Shown here: positions 1 to 11,615 of the stretch, piece after piece
Layout of the letters: every line of letters begins with the position of its first letter
Numbering within the stretch: the first letter of the stretch is position 1
NCBI GenBank assembly: GCA_003254925.1
Contig: QANZ01052689.1
Span: 85,472-149,471 of the forward strand
Length of the DNA: 64,000 bases
Direction of reading: 5' to 3'
DNA from: Chamaecrista fasciculata
Lineage: Eukaryota > Streptophyta > Magnoliopsida > Fabales > Fabaceae
Notes under the pieces: generated by a model
The model's input: the letters and a program-made list of their open reading frames with translations, nothing else
Database searches by the model: none
What the model was told of the DNA's origin: nothing
Program-made: the position numbers and the translations under genes

Positions 1-640
1 AAGCATATCTTGATAAAAGGGGAGAGTTCTGAATTAACAGAACTTCAAGGATCCTTTTGAAAATACAACCAGATTTCTGTACTTAAACTTCATATCTTCT
101 CCCAACTCTATGTCTTTTCTTGTATTTTGATCCCTACAACAAAGAGGAAAGGACTTCAACGCATGAAAAGAATTATCACTGGGGGGTTGATTTGAGATTT
201 TAACATTTTCTTTAAAACCACCCCATTCCAGCGCCTCATTCACGTTTCATTTTTTATTTTTTTGTTTATTTCTTTTTCCTTTTTGTGTGGATGATTAGTT
301 GTCTTTTTTTTCTCTCTTCCTTTTTTTTAGGAGATAATCTAATCTTCTCTTAATTTTGTGTGACTCAAAAACAAAAAAAACATATATTTATTTTTTATTC
401 TCATTTCTTTTAATCACTTATATTTTATGCCTATTTTTTTTTATTATTTTCATCACTTTCCTTCTTATTTTATTTTGTTTATTTTATTTTATTTATTTTA
501 TTTTCTGTTTATTTATTTTCATTTTATTTTATTTTATTTTATTTATATATATATTTTTAATTTATTTGTTATCTTGTATCATGTTCTTTTCATATTGTAA
601 TCATGCATTTTAGAGATAATTTGTTCCATTTAATAAATCC
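1..640. other. AT-rich stretch, no recognised gene
   Basis: Mostly T-rich low-complexity DNA, with irregular TTTTA/TTTAT runs at about 350-560. A minus-strand open frame at 243-34 has ordinary-looking composition but no homology I recognise and no good ATG. It could be the edge of a gene or element lying to the left, but nothing firm can be claimed. Confidence 0.5.
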
Positions 641-1590
641 AAGGATACTTGTACTTATCATGGGTTAAGGAAGGTACCCGACCTTCATATGAGGTGGCTC
701 GCCATTCCTTGCCTTATGGTATAAGAAATCGTCTTATTGAACGCGACTGTTGATCAATGATGGGAAGAGGATATAAGATAAGTTAGGATTTGCATTGCGT
801 ATTTAAATTCCGCATTTGTGTTATTTTACTGTGAATTTGTGTGACGAATTTAGGTTCCAACGACCCAATGTTTTATCCTAGAATTTAGAAAATTAATTTT
901 CTCTCATTTAGGATTTCTTTTATAAATATGTCATGATCATTAAAAAAATCAAAAATATATTTTCATTCCAAATCAAGTTTTCCAAAAAAAAAATACAAAA
1001 ATATGCTTTTAGAATATCATTTAGAATAAAAAAATCTTTTTCAAAAAAACTCAAAAAAAAATCAAAAAGAGAAAAACCCATGAAAGAAAGAAGTGGGAAG
1101 ACTTGGGATTTCACAATAAAATCAAATCAACCCACTAATCTCAACTTCATTCATTCAAACTAAAATTGAACCAACTCACACTATCTTTTAGACGAACTAC
1201 GTGGACTTTGATCCCCATAAGGGGTACGTAGGTCCTTGGAGTCAGTTCCTTGGTCAAGTCCAATCATCCAAACTTCTCGCGCTTTGCATATGATTGTTTA
1301 AGGGTATTTTAGGCACACATAATTAAATTGCACAATTTGGTAATTAGACGTTGTGGGGTGCCTAGCACCTTCCCCACATGTACCAACTCCCGAACCAAAC
1401 TCTAATTTAAAGACTAGTTTGCGAAATTATCTTTGAAAAGATTTTCTAAAGTTTTCCTTAAAAACTTTAGTGGCGACTCCTGTCAAAACGATGATTTTGA
1501 AAATGTTTGCGAAATGTTTTCGAAACTCGTTTTAACCATCTTTTCGTGCCTTGTGCGTCGCATTTTTGGTGCGACAACAAATTTGCGAGT
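640..1590 (+). mobile_element. LTR remnant of a Tat/Ogre-like Ty3 retrotransposon
   Basis: No long ORF. The wording resembles the long LTRs of plant Tat/Ogre-type Ty3 elements: a 'ggttccaacgaccca' phrase near 852, 'ggggtgcctagcaccttccc' near 1354, 'gtggcgactcc' near 1470 and 'ggtgcgaca' near 1569, close to where such LTRs run into their primer-binding site. No internal coding region follows, so it looks like a solo or truncated LTR. The family call rests on remembered motif similarity; no TSD was identified. Confidence 0.5.
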
Positions 1591-1717
1591 TGGGTTGGAT
1601 CATGAAATTTTAAATCTACAATTCAACCCAAAGACTTTGTAAGATGACTATTTCCAACTCAATTTAATCCAACTCGCTAATATGAACTAACCCAAACTGT
1701 AATTACGAGTTAAGTTA

Positions 1718-3454
1718 GGGCCTGTTTGGGGATGGGGCATCCCAAACTCATCCCATTTTAATCCTAATCTCAACCTAAAATTAGATGAACAGTCCAGTTT
1801 GAGTGTTTGTCTAACACATAATCTCATCTCATCCAAATCATCATCCCATTTATCATACATTTACTAATCTACCCTTATTTATATACCTATATTTACCTAC
1901 ACTCTAATACAAATATAAAAAAGATAATTAGACAAAATAGTAATTTTACATACCCTCATTTATTACACTTATAATTTTCTCTCTCTCCACCATTTCTTAT
2001 TAATTTTTTTTTCTCTCCCTCTCACTCACTCACAAACACACACAAACTTCTCTCTCTCATTTTCTCTCTATCTCTCACACACCCACCCACCCACTCCCTC
2101 TCTCTCCCTCATATATATATATATATATATATTATATATTTATATTATATATATATAATTTATATTAATTTAATTAAACAAAGATGTTTTTGTCCATTTG
2201 TAATGTTGTTTTTTTTAGTCCCAACATTTCTCTATTTCTTTTGAGTAAAATATACAATTGAATCCCTAAATTATTTTTTAAGTTACAATCTTCTATTCTA
2301 TTTACTGTATTTTTTTAAAAAAAAGAAAAAAATTACTTATCTTCACTTTTATAGGCATTTTAGTCCTCAAACTATGAGCTCAATTTCCTTGGCTAGTAAA
2401 ACTATTTTTTGTTTAGTTTTTTTCTCAAACTATGAAAATAGTTTGATTTTGGTCCTCAAACTATTTGTTGTTCTAAATTCGTGTCCAAATTCATCCGATG
2501 ATTATGCGCTATGGATAATGGAGAAATAACGGTTATTTTTTTGTTGGGAAAATACACAAGTTTCCATGTGTTTGTTATTTTTCTGGTTCGAATCATGGGT
2601 AGCAAAAAAATTGCAATGTTGTTTTGTTGGGAAATTACAAAGTTATGGACCAAATTGTACATTTACAATCATTTCCATATTACTTGCATTCTGGTCCCAC
2701 GATATTGTTTGTTATTTTTTGCACCTTGCAAATAAAAAATATACCCGATTGTTGACGGTACAAGCTTTGTTCGAGCCCCGAGTACAGATATTAGGGACCG
2801 ATTCTTTGGACCGATACAATGTTATGGACCAAATTTTATGTTTACAATACTTTTCATGTTATTTGCATTCTAGTCCCCAAAATATTACTTATTATTTTCT
2901 TTATATTCAAATTCATAAATGTGCCCCATTATTCATGGCTGGGATTCTCTACGAGCTTTGAATTATCACTCACACATGTTAGGGATTGATTAATTGGCCG
3001 GATACAAATTTATGGACCAAATTGCATCCTCAAAATAATTTCAATGTTATTTTCATTTTGCCTCATAATCTCATCCAATAGGATGGACTAAAATCCATCA
3101 TCCTATAGGATTGAGAAATCACGCTTTCCAAGAGCATCTCATCCAAATATCATCCCAGTCAAACCCCAGTCAAACTTCACCCAAACACCTATCATCTCAT
3201 CTCAATCTCAATCTCAACATCATTATTTCATACAATTTCTACCCCTATACAAATTAAAAAAATCCATAATCATATTTCAACCAACCACAATCATTACATA
3301 CCCTTTTATATAATTTCACACCCTATTATACATCATTTTCTCTCAAACCATCAAAACACTTCATCTCATCCTAATTTCAACATCATCTCATCTCATCTCA
3401 TAGGTTGAGATTGAATTGAGATTGGATTGAACTTACAAGTTGCCAAACAGGCCC
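1718..3454. mobile_element. Non-autonomous PIF/Harbinger-like element, copy 1
   Basis: The ends are inverted: GGGCCTGTTTGG at the left and CCAAACAGGCCC at the right. They are flanked by the 3-bp duplication TTA (1715-1717 and 3455-3457), the usual PIF/Harbinger (Tourist) target. The 1.74-kb interior has CT/CA-rich and (TA)n stretches and no transposase frame. A second copy with the same ends and much shared interior lies at 34270-36209. Confidence 0.75.
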
Positions 3455-3576
3455 TTAAATTTTACGAGTTTGCAAGTTGACTTGATCTATTGGTCATCCC
3501 TAATATCTACTTTTCCATTTGTCAACTATGTCAGTGAAAATTGTAAACAAATATATATAATATATAACCGTACTCG

Positions 3577-3577
<1 letters not shown>

Positions 3578-3646
<69 letters not shown>
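3578..3646 (+). repeat. (TTA)n microsatellite
   Basis: About 23 uninterrupted TTA units. In one frame this reads as a long leucine run, which explains a spurious open frame at 3440-3703. Confidence 0.95.
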
Positions 3647-3649
<3 letters not shown>

Positions 3650-3651
<2 letters not shown>

Positions 3652-4060
3652 CTTTAGTTTAAACTTTAATCCATTAGTACTTGAAATTTATATTAGATTT
3701 TAATTAAGTCCTTATCATTTTAATTTTATATAATAATTCACTCTTACTTTGATTTCATTTATAATAAGAGCTCCAATAATTTGCTTTTGTATAAAATATA
3801 ATTAGCAAATATGTCAATAATTAACAACAGCAGCAGCAGCAAACTTCATATAATTAAACAAACAGTTTCCAAAACAAAGCGCATAACAATCAAAATAATA
3901 TAACAGGAGGAATCAAGTTCATAGAAATATCATTTTTATTTTGATACATTATTAAGAAGCTGCTTTAACATAGAATGAATAAATATATCCCATTATTATA
4001 TATAATTTTATTGTAAATCAACCACATAAATATATTATTCCCATGGATCTTCGATTCAAA
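3650..4060. other. AT-rich spacer downstream of the lipid-transfer gene
   Basis: No gene seen. A short (CAG)n-like run lies near 3828-3840. This stretch should contain the 3' UTR of the minus-strand gene ending at 4066. Confidence 0.5.
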
Positions 4061-4065
4061 ATCCC

Positions 4066-7000
4066 TCACTTGGGTGGTGGTCCTGGTGGAACTGTGAAAT
4101 CTGGAAAAACAAAATTAAAATTTCCAAATTCCAGTTTGAATATATATACGATTCATTCACTTAATTGAAAATAAAAATATTGAAATTGAGAGAAGTTTAA
4201 TTCACTATTAAAAATTTAAAATTAATGACTTACGTCCACACTTAAAGCCAGAAGGAAGAGGTTTGCCACAGAAGTTCAAGCAGTGTAAGACTTTGTCCCA
4301 GTCAAGCATATCTTCTATGGTGTAACCTGGTGGAAATGCTGTTCATTATCACAAAATTAAACTAATTAATTATATTAAGATACAATCATTATTTTAATTT
4401 AATTTTACACTGTTACATATTATTATTAATTATTAGTGCCTTCTCTACTTGATTCTTCATAAATTTTTCGAGGCAATCATTATTTTTTCTATTGGAGATA
4501 ATTCTAATCAGGTAAACACTAAATGAAGGCACCTCAGAGATTTGAATTTAGGTTCATCACCAGAATTGTGTGAAAGTAGTCTCTTTCGCTAGACCCAACC
4601 CCATGGGTATATATGTATATAGAGTCTGCGGTAAACGCATTTTGTGATAAATTGAAGTGTCAAAACCTCAAATTTGTCATAAACATTTCATTTATTTCTT
4701 ATAGATTCTATATATTTTCATTTCTTAAATTGGTCCCAAACCAACTTTTAGGACATGATTTGAGCCTATTTAATTTGTTGACGATCTTAACTGGACAGAG
4801 AAAGGACTCTTCAAGAGTTAATAAATAGTTTTGAAATTATCATCACCAAAAAAATAGTTATGAAATTATTGCATTTAAATTTAAAATAAGAGAGATATGA
4901 CCAACTTAGTTTATTTTATCAATGAAATGAGTGATACAATTTTGGGACCCGATTTGACATAGTTTATTGATGACCTAAACTTGCTAAAGAAAACACTCGT
5001 CAAAATCAACATGTAGCGTTGAATTTGTTGCATTCATACTTAAATCATCAGAAAGATATGACCACAGTTCATATTCATTAATTTGGGACTAATTTGAGAA
5101 GTTATTGACATATATATGACCAATTTGAAATAAATAAAATATTTATGACCAATTTAAAATCTATCTCATATATTTAGAACCAATTTGAAGTTTTGACCTT
5201 AAATTGAAGTCTAGAAAATCAGAACCCATAAAGTCAAACCGGTTACCTTTTTGTAATAAAAACAAGAATAATGCTACCAAGTGCCCTTAGGATTGTTAAA
5301 GAGTATTAATTACACTTTGAAAATGTAATTTCTACGGTTCTACTTTCAAAATATAAATATACTTCACATTTTTAAATAAGTAATAACTCTTTGTCCTTTT
5401 CAATTTTTAAGACTAATATACCATTATCTATATTTTATTAATTCTTACATTTAAAAAAAAATTACGGTCCATTCAACTTTTTTTGTCCTGATTAGTCATT
5501 CTATTGTAATAAAATAAATTTAGTAGTGTTAACTTTTGTTTTCTACAATCTCGTCATGCTTTTCCTAGAATTCAAGTTTGTTTTTTAGTTTATATTCTTT
5601 GAATTAAAATTTGTGAGTGAAACTACTATGAATTTCAGGCTTCCATAAATTTTAATTATGTTAACATTTATTTTATTCTACCAGATTTATTATTATCACC
5701 ATAATAAGTATTAAGATCACAAAATTAAAATACTTTCATAAGCATGATTTGTAGCTGAAACTATAATATGAGAGAATGACTAATAATCAGGAAAAAAAAA
5801 AGTTAAATGGACTGTAATTTTTTTTTGATTGTAAGAATTAATAAAATATAGATAAGGGTATATTAGTCTTAAAAATTGAAAAGGACAAAAAGTTATTACT
5901 TATATATTTAAAAATTTGGATATATTTAAATTTTCAAAGTAAAAGTTACATTTTAAAAGTGTAATTAATACTCTTTAACAAGTACTCTAAGGACACTTTT
6001 AGCATTACCCTAAAAACAAATAGATTGAATACATATGTGTTTTGGTCAAAGATACACATCATGCGAATTAAAATCTCATAAACGTCAAACAAACGGTTTT
6101 AAAATATATTTATATTTATATCTATATCTATATCTATATCTTATATTATATGGCTCCACCCCTTTCTAGTCGTCCATGTTTAAAACTATAGTCTATGAAT
6201 TAAAAATAAGAGAAAATTTACTATTTGGTCTCTCTTTCTTTACTAAATTAACAATTTAGTCCCTTATTTATTTTACATACATATTTGCGTCCCGTTAGGG
6301 CACGCAAAGCCCCTGGTCTATATTATATGACTCTACCCTTTTATGGTTGGTCAAAATTAGTGAATTAAAAAATTAAAAAGAAAAAAAAATCACCACTCTC
6401 TCCCCACTTCTTTAAAAAAATAATTGAATTAAAAAAAATGCAAAAAACAATTAAAAATTAAAAAATGACACCACTCTCTCTCCCCACTCACTCTCCCCAT
6501 ATGAGGTAATTTCAAATTGGTCCTAAATATTTTATTTATTTTAGATGAGTCTTTCATATTTTTATAATTTCTCAAATTGGTCCCAAACTTACTCTTTTAT
6601 CAATATAAAAATTTAATATAATCTTTAACTTTAAATCAATTCAAACGTTACATACAACGGGCACGCCAAGCCCCTAGTTATATTATAAGTGTGAGGGTGT
6701 TTTTAATTGGTCAAAAATAATTAAATTAAAAATTAAAAAAATAAGAAATAAACATGTAGAACTTGATAATTGACTAACTGTATAGATAATAGAAGAGAGA
6801 AAATAGTAGATGAAATTTAAGAAAGTAAAAACTCATTATTTGGTCTTTTAATTTTCACACTTCTAACAATTTAGTCATTGAATAATAAAAATATACTATT
6901 TAGTCACTGAATAACTATAAATATCAAATCAAACGTTACATACATATTTTCATGCCCTTTAGAACACAGAAAGCCCCTAGTGTATATATATATATATGAT

Positions 7001-7123
7001 TGATTCTTTTAATTTGTGTTTAACGATTAAAGCTAAGTACCGCGTGCCATGCATATTACTGAGTATCATAAGTAAAATGTAGTTTTACTTTTCAAAAATG
7101 CAAAAGCAAAATAATGATTAATA

Positions 7124-7166
<43 letters not shown>

Positions 7167-8289
7167 GATTTTAAAAAATGTATTCAACTCATCGCTCGCA
7201 CCCACAAAATAATCATATAATATCATAACAAAAGTATTAAGATATAAAAAAATAAAATTAATAATCAAGAAAATTTTTAATAACTATTTATATTATATTT
7301 AAAAATTATTAATATATATTTATATTATATTTAAAAAATACTTTCACAGGGTAAAAATAAAATGATATATAGTAATGTGGATACGATATTAAATTTTAGG
7401 CTAAAGTCTTATTTTGGTCCCTCATGTTTGCTCAAAGTTTTATTTTGAAAAGTTTCTAAAAAGTTTCACCGTTAGTCCCTGACTATTTTCCATCCAATTT
7501 TTCTATTGAAAAAGGAAAAAAAAAACTAATTTTCATTTCCCAACAATTTTGCTCTTTTACAAAAGGGAAGACCTTAATGTAAAAGAGAAAAATTATTGGG
7601 AGATGAAAGTTATTTTTTTTTTCTTTTCTTTAATAGAAAAAGTGGATGGGAAAGAATCAAGGACTAACAGTAAAACTTTGTGGAAATTTAAGAGACCAAA
7701 ACAGAACTTTGAGCAAACATGAGGGACCAAAACGGAATAAAAAAACTTGAGGGACCGAAACGGAACCTTAAGCAAACATGAGGGACCAAAACAGAACAAA
7801 AAAATCTTGAGGGACTAAAATAGAATTTGGAGCAAACATGGGGGACCAATATAGAACTTTGGCCTAAATTTGAACATATACACTTGATCATAGCCAAAAG
7901 CAAATCACATTAATGATTAACTTTCATTGTGACGTTTTAGTTGAAGGGGGCAAATAGGAAAAGATATAGCAACGAAAACTGCACAAACATGGCACCAAAC
8001 AAAAAGGGAAAGAAAAGGAAATTAAATTTGACGTACTGATAGGTTGAGAGAGTTTGGTGCAGACGCAAGGTACGTTTGCAGAATGAATGACTTTACAGCA
8101 ACGGTGGTTGGGGTTTTGTAGCGGCGGAACACCCTTGTGCATGTAATACAGGCACTCTATTTCCAGCCCCAATAGCTCGTTTTGGCACTCCTCGCCTTCT
8201 GCCACCATACTTATCGTCGCTATAACAATAATTATCCCTGCAAAGTATAACCAATATTGTTTCACATGTGAATTAGTCATTGTTGTCAT
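4066..8289 (-). CDS. Secreted lipid-transfer-like protein (8-Cys family), copy 1
   Basis: Minus-strand gene with three exons: 8289-8037, 4338-4234 and 4100-4066, with introns of 3,698 and 133 bp and GT-AG borders. The exons join in frame (253+105+35 nt) to 130 residues. Residues 8-30 form a hydrophobic signal peptide ending near VAEG. Cysteines lie at 35, 46, 64-65, 75 and 77 (CVC), 108 and 118, the C-C-CC-CXC-C-C pattern of the plant lipid-transfer/2S-albumin superfamily; C104 is an extra ninth. The tail is short and proline-rich (PPGPPPK). Family members are small secreted proteins that bind lipids in a disulphide-braced helical cage; the ligand here is unknown. The start at 8289 (MTTM...) was chosen because copy 2 begins the same way; an upstream in-frame ATG at 8376 adds 29 residues without counterpart. 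Intron 1 carries two MULE-type elements and three Helitrons. Confidence 0.85.
5266..6010. mobile_element. MULE-type non-autonomous element in intron 1
   Basis: The 745-bp element has long imperfect inverted arms (about 5266-5505 and 5775-6010) and a perfect 9-bp TSD, TAAAAACAA (5257-5265 and 6011-6019). A 9-bp TSD with long TIRs is typical of Mutator-like elements. There is no coding capacity. Confidence 0.8.
6139..6316 (+). mobile_element. Small Helitron, first of a tandem of three
   Basis: Starts with TC followed by TTATATTATATGGCTCC after an A. It ends with a GC-rich potential hairpin (GGGCACGCAAAGCCC) and CTGG (6313-6316, fits CTRR) followed by T. No TIRs and no TSD, as expected for Helitrons. 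Non-autonomous, 178 bp. Confidence 0.6.
6317..6677 (+). mobile_element. Small Helitron, second of the tandem
   Basis: Begins TCTATATTATATGACTC directly after the CTGG of the previous element. Ends with the hairpin region GGGCACGCCAAGCCC and CTAG (6674-6677) followed by T. 361 bp, non-coding. Confidence 0.65.
6678..6980 (+). mobile_element. Small Helitron, third of the tandem
   Basis: Begins TTATATTATAAG directly after the previous CTAG, so the first C of the TC end is lost. Ends AAGCCCCTAG (CTAG at 6977-6980) followed by T. 303 bp, non-coding. Confidence 0.55.
7119..7166. repeat. (TA)n microsatellite
   Basis: About 48 bp of near-perfect TA dinucleotides with one interruption, inside intron 1 of the lipid-transfer gene. 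Confidence 0.9.
7399..7864. mobile_element. MULE-type element with internal direct repeats, in intron 1
   Basis: The ends are inverted: GGCTAAAGT at the left and CTTTGGCC at the right. A 9-bp duplication matches at 8 of 9 positions (TAAATTTTA at 7390-7398, TAAATTTGA at 7865-7873). The right half holds several diverged direct repeats built on 'gagggaccaaaacggaac'; these explain short minus-strand open frames with repeated 'FWSLMFAQ'-like words, which are not genes. Confidence 0.75.
7881..7900 (-). other. U2 snRNA-like 20-mer, one mismatch
   Basis: On the sense strand of the lipid-transfer gene this reads as U2 snRNA nucleotides 15-34 with one difference. The same motif recurs at 21760-21780 (perfect) and 16461-16480. 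No complete U2 gene surrounds it. Confidence 0.5.
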
Positions 8290-8600
8290 CTTGATATCTC
8301 TTTGATCTCTAGTCTCTCGATATATGGGATTCTTCGGAATCTCTGTGGGTTTGGGTGTTTTTATGTGGTGATACATATGTATGGAGAAGGAGGAGGGTTT
8401 CGTATTAATGTGAGAGGGGGCAATTAATGGATGAGTTATTACACATTACTCATTAATGTGGGTATATTTATATTTAATGAATTACTTATATCATAATTTT
8501 TTATATTTTAGTCAATTGTATCTCACCACCTTACTACATTAATAAAACTAACAGAAAAGCCAAAAGAGGAGATGTCAGATACGTTAATAGACTTCTCATT
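8290..8600. other. Upstream region of the lipid-transfer gene, copy 1
   Basis: 5' leader and promoter side of the minus-strand gene. The block just upstream of the ATG (about 8290-8370) resembles that of copy 2, including the GTGGGTTTGGGTGTTT stretch on the plus strand. The TATA motif seen in copy 2 is degenerate here. Confidence 0.4.
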
Positions 8601-8908
8601 TTGAGGGCGTGTCACATGTCAGATACGTGGTCGTGTTCAACACCCCTACGATACCCATACGATACATATTCATAAGTTTCACAATATAAAATCAATTTTT
8701 TTGTTATTTTAACATGACAAACAATATAAAATAATAACACATATGACATATATTCTGAATAGATATTATAATTTTTAAAATTTTCATCAAAATTTTTAGA
8801 TTTTAATTATTTATATATATAATAAATATATGTCATGTCATGTCATGTAACTTTAAGAATTTGACGTGTCAGTGTGTTCGTGTCTATATCAATATTCATA
8901 CTTCATGG
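8600..8908. mobile_element. Truncated copy of the 345-bp hAT-type MITE
   Basis: Aligns by eye with the complete copies at 20114-20458 and 41175-41516: shared 'cacccctacgatacccatac'-like core, and a right end near 'cttcatg' at 8900. The left terminus is damaged, so no TSD is assigned. Confidence 0.6.
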
Positions 8909-8989
8909 ACTCTACAAACCTTTAATTTTTTTTTTATGATATAAAGTAAAAGTACCTTTGGTGCTCCCAAATTATGAGTTAAGAAGAAA

Positions 8990-9380
8990 AATATTGCAGG
9001 GTTCTTTCATTTTGACAACAACATCCCGGTGCTCGACTCCTATCTCTGTGAAGCTTCCACCAATCCTGTGCTCACCACTGCTCTCACTGGAACCAGACGG
9101 ACGCTCGAGATTCTTGCCTCACAAGGTGCCCAGGACATCACCATTCTACTCCCAAAACCCCTTTTTAACAGGGACAAACTGGCTGGACTGCACTATGATC
9201 AAGAACTTATCATGCTCGACATCGAGAATCTTGCCCATCAACCAAACCGGCGATGGCAACTGGTGCAATGCCCTAACCACTTTCACCTAACGGAATTCTT
9301 CCCTACGATTGCTGATTTTCTTTTTGGTTTCTTCTGTTTTCTGTAATCTAGGCCTTGTCTTATTTCAAAAAAAAAAAAAA
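8990..9380 (+). pseudogene. Unrecognised coding-like fragment with terminal A-tract
   Basis: The plus strand at about 9000-9345 has higher GC and coding-like texture; an open frame (9029-9346) reads through 'ALTGTRRTLEILASQGAQ'. Twenty bases after its stop is a run of about 14 A (9367-9380). This suggests a retroposed 3' fragment (processed transcript or LINE tail). I do not recognise the protein, see no clear TSD and assign no function. Confidence 0.35.
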
Positions 9381-10110
9381 GTGTGAGTTGTACCTTCAAA
9401 CTTTCTTTTGATCAAATGTACTATAATTTTTTTATATTTAATTTGGGTCAATTATATGCCATCTCCTTACTATGTTAATAAAACTAATATAAAACACTAA
9501 TGTGTCATTCTAACCCAGTTTAAACTTGCTGACAAGGCTCATGAAGATAATACAATAATTATTTAATATTATTAAAATTACTTAATAAAATAACTAACGC
9601 AAGAATAAAAATAAAAATAATCCAATTTTGCAATATTGATCGTCTCATTTTTCACGATTCAAATGAAAAAATACTTCAAAATCCTCTCACTTCGAATCTT
9701 AGTGTTTTTTATGATTTTTTAGTGTTTTAGCGTTTGAATCTTGAAAAATCATAGAAATATGGACATTTAAGTGTTTTTATTATGCATGTTGCGACTTCGC
9801 CCTCAATACTTAATAGCAAAAAAAAGTTAGGTACCAAAGTGTAATTTACCCTTATATTTATTTTATGATCTTATTGATAAATCAATTTTACTCAATAGTT
9901 ATTTTTATTTATATTTAAAAAATATATAAAACATTAAGAAAAACTTGAATTACAAATTGATGGGGTGCCTTAGATGGACCACTCGGACTATTGCACTAAT
10001 AAATCTAACGGTCACGAGCATAATCGCCCAGTAGTTATCCCTTTTTTTTTTTTGATCAGACCCAGTAGTTATTTATCCCTTGATGTGCATTAGATGTTAT
10101 AAAAGTTTTT
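9381..10110. other. AT-rich spacer
   Basis: No gene seen. A phrase near 9962-10014 ('atctaacggtca') recalls ends of other repeats in the window. T-runs lie at 10044-10054 and 10107-10120. Confidence 0.5.
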
Positions 10111-10120
10111 TTTTTTTTTG

Positions 10121-10615
10121 GCAAAAGTACTAATTTTATCCCCAAACTTTACACCAATTATCAATTTTGTCCCCAAACTTTTTTTGCTGTCAACTTCGTC
10201 CCCAAACTTTACACCAACTGTCAATTTCATCCCCAATCTTTTTTTGCTGTCAATTTCGTCCCCAAACTTTACATCAACTATCAATTTCGTCCCCGATCTT
10301 TCACATTTTCGTCAATTTTATCCTTTGAGTAACTTCTTTTAATAAATTAACGACAAATTGCATCCTGTTTTTGAATCTAAGTTAGGATTTGAGTTTCTTT
10401 TTCTATCAATTTTACATTATGTATCGTTAGCCATATAGATTTTGTCGTCAATATTTGGCTAAAGTAAGAGCAAAAAATAAAATTGACCAAAATGTGAAAG
10501 ATTAGGGACGAAATTGATAGAAAAAAATATTGGGGACGAAATTGACAGCAAAAAAAGATTGGGGACGAAATTGACAGCAGGTGTAAAATTTGGGGACGAA
10601 ATAGGTACTTTTGCC
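10121..10615. mobile_element. Inverted-repeat (MULE/MITE-like) element
   Basis: Left end GGCAAAAGTAC and right end GTACTTTTGCC are perfect inverted repeats. The arms carry diverged copies of 'gtccccaaacttta' and its complement. The flanks are T-rich, so the TSD cannot be read. A half-element of the same family lies at 18580-18835 and a weak relative at about 63000-63250. Confidence 0.65.
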
Positions 10616-10837
10616 TAGTTTTTTTTATACTCAGTAAAACAAGAAAAAATATAACAGGAAATCAGTTCAAAACATCCAAAACACATAATAAAAAGTTATA
10701 ATGAATCCTTTTCGTTTATATAAAGTATTATAAACCCATCGGTGAACCTTGGCTGCAGATCCACTAGCGTAATGCTTTCCTGCTGTTCCTGCCGTTTAAT
10801 TACTACAAACCGTCCATTAGATCTGATGGTCTAAATT

Positions 10838-11447
10838 ATGCCAAGTGTCTTATGTCATTTTTATGTGTTTGCACATGATCATATCACTCCAAAGCTTTGT
10901 TTCAGTGTGCGTTTCATTTTTTTAGTTTCAGAGTATAATATTACTTTTGCAAAGGCACAAATAAAGGTGGATGATACTTTGCTCCAAAATGGCTATTCAA
11001 AGAAAATTGGAGCAAATCAGTACAGCAGAATAAACTGATTTATCAAAGAAAATTTCAACATCTAAGAGATAATATGCCAAATCAGTTATAGCAATAAAAA
11101 ATTAATCAATTATATATGGGTATAACAATCACAAATTGAGCATATCAATCTTATTCTTACCGATTACTTCACCATTAGCGTTGGCGATGAACGGAAGTGA
11201 TGGCGGTGAGCGGAAGCGACGACAATGAACGACGACGATGGCGATGAACGGAAGTGACGAGGATGAACGACAACGATAAACAGCGGTGATGGAATTTGAA
11301 GAACAATGAAAGTCAGAAACATGAATCTTGGATTTGAAGAACGAGCCTTGCTTGAAAGAGGAGAAGAAAGTAAAACACACGCTGAAACATAGCTTTGGAG
11401 TGATATGATCAAGTGCAAACACATGAAAATAACATAAGACACGTGGT
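10838..11447. repeat. Inverted-repeat pair, possible foldback element
   Basis: About 75 bp at 10838-10915 recur in inverse orientation at 11372-11447 (shared core 'tgatcatatcactccaaagc'). The 450-bp interior includes a repetitive GA/ACG-rich tract (11180-11290) with no recognised protein. TSDs are not clear. Confidence 0.55.
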
Positions 11448-11454
11448 ACTTCTT

Positions 11455-11615
11455 ATCACAAATAACCCTCGAGGCCTTTCTCCATTTTATCTACACTTCT
11501 TGAATCATGTGATTAACATCCTCTTCTATTTCCCTTTTGCTTTGCAGAATCGTTCCCAAATACTTAAAGCTTGTGACTTCTTGTAACTGATGATCTCCAA
11601 GTTTCACAATATGCG
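11455..11615 (-). pseudogene. LINE reverse transcriptase fragment
   Basis: The minus strand reads a stretch typical of the C-terminal part of non-LTR reverse transcriptases: SFKYLGTILQ, then EIEEDVNHMIQEV, an in-frame stop, then IKWRKASRVI. The F-K-Y-L-G-x-I word followed by an 'I..W.K.' segment is a LINE hallmark. It is only about 50 codons long, contains a stop, and abuts an LTR at 11616. A dead fragment. Confidence 0.75.

Noticed and set aside
356..613. 85-residue hydrophobic open frame
   Set aside because: Arises from T-rich low-complexity DNA; only F, I, L and Y rich, no family features.
2566..2961. 131-residue open frame inside the first Harbinger-like element
   Set aside because: No transposase motif; the corresponding part of the second copy does not keep the frame.
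3440..3703. 87-residue open frame with a long leucine run
   Set aside because: It is a translation of a (TTA)n microsatellite.
7593..7903. Minus-strand frames with repeated FWSLMFA-like words
   Set aside because: Product of direct repeats inside the MULE-type element at 7399-7864.
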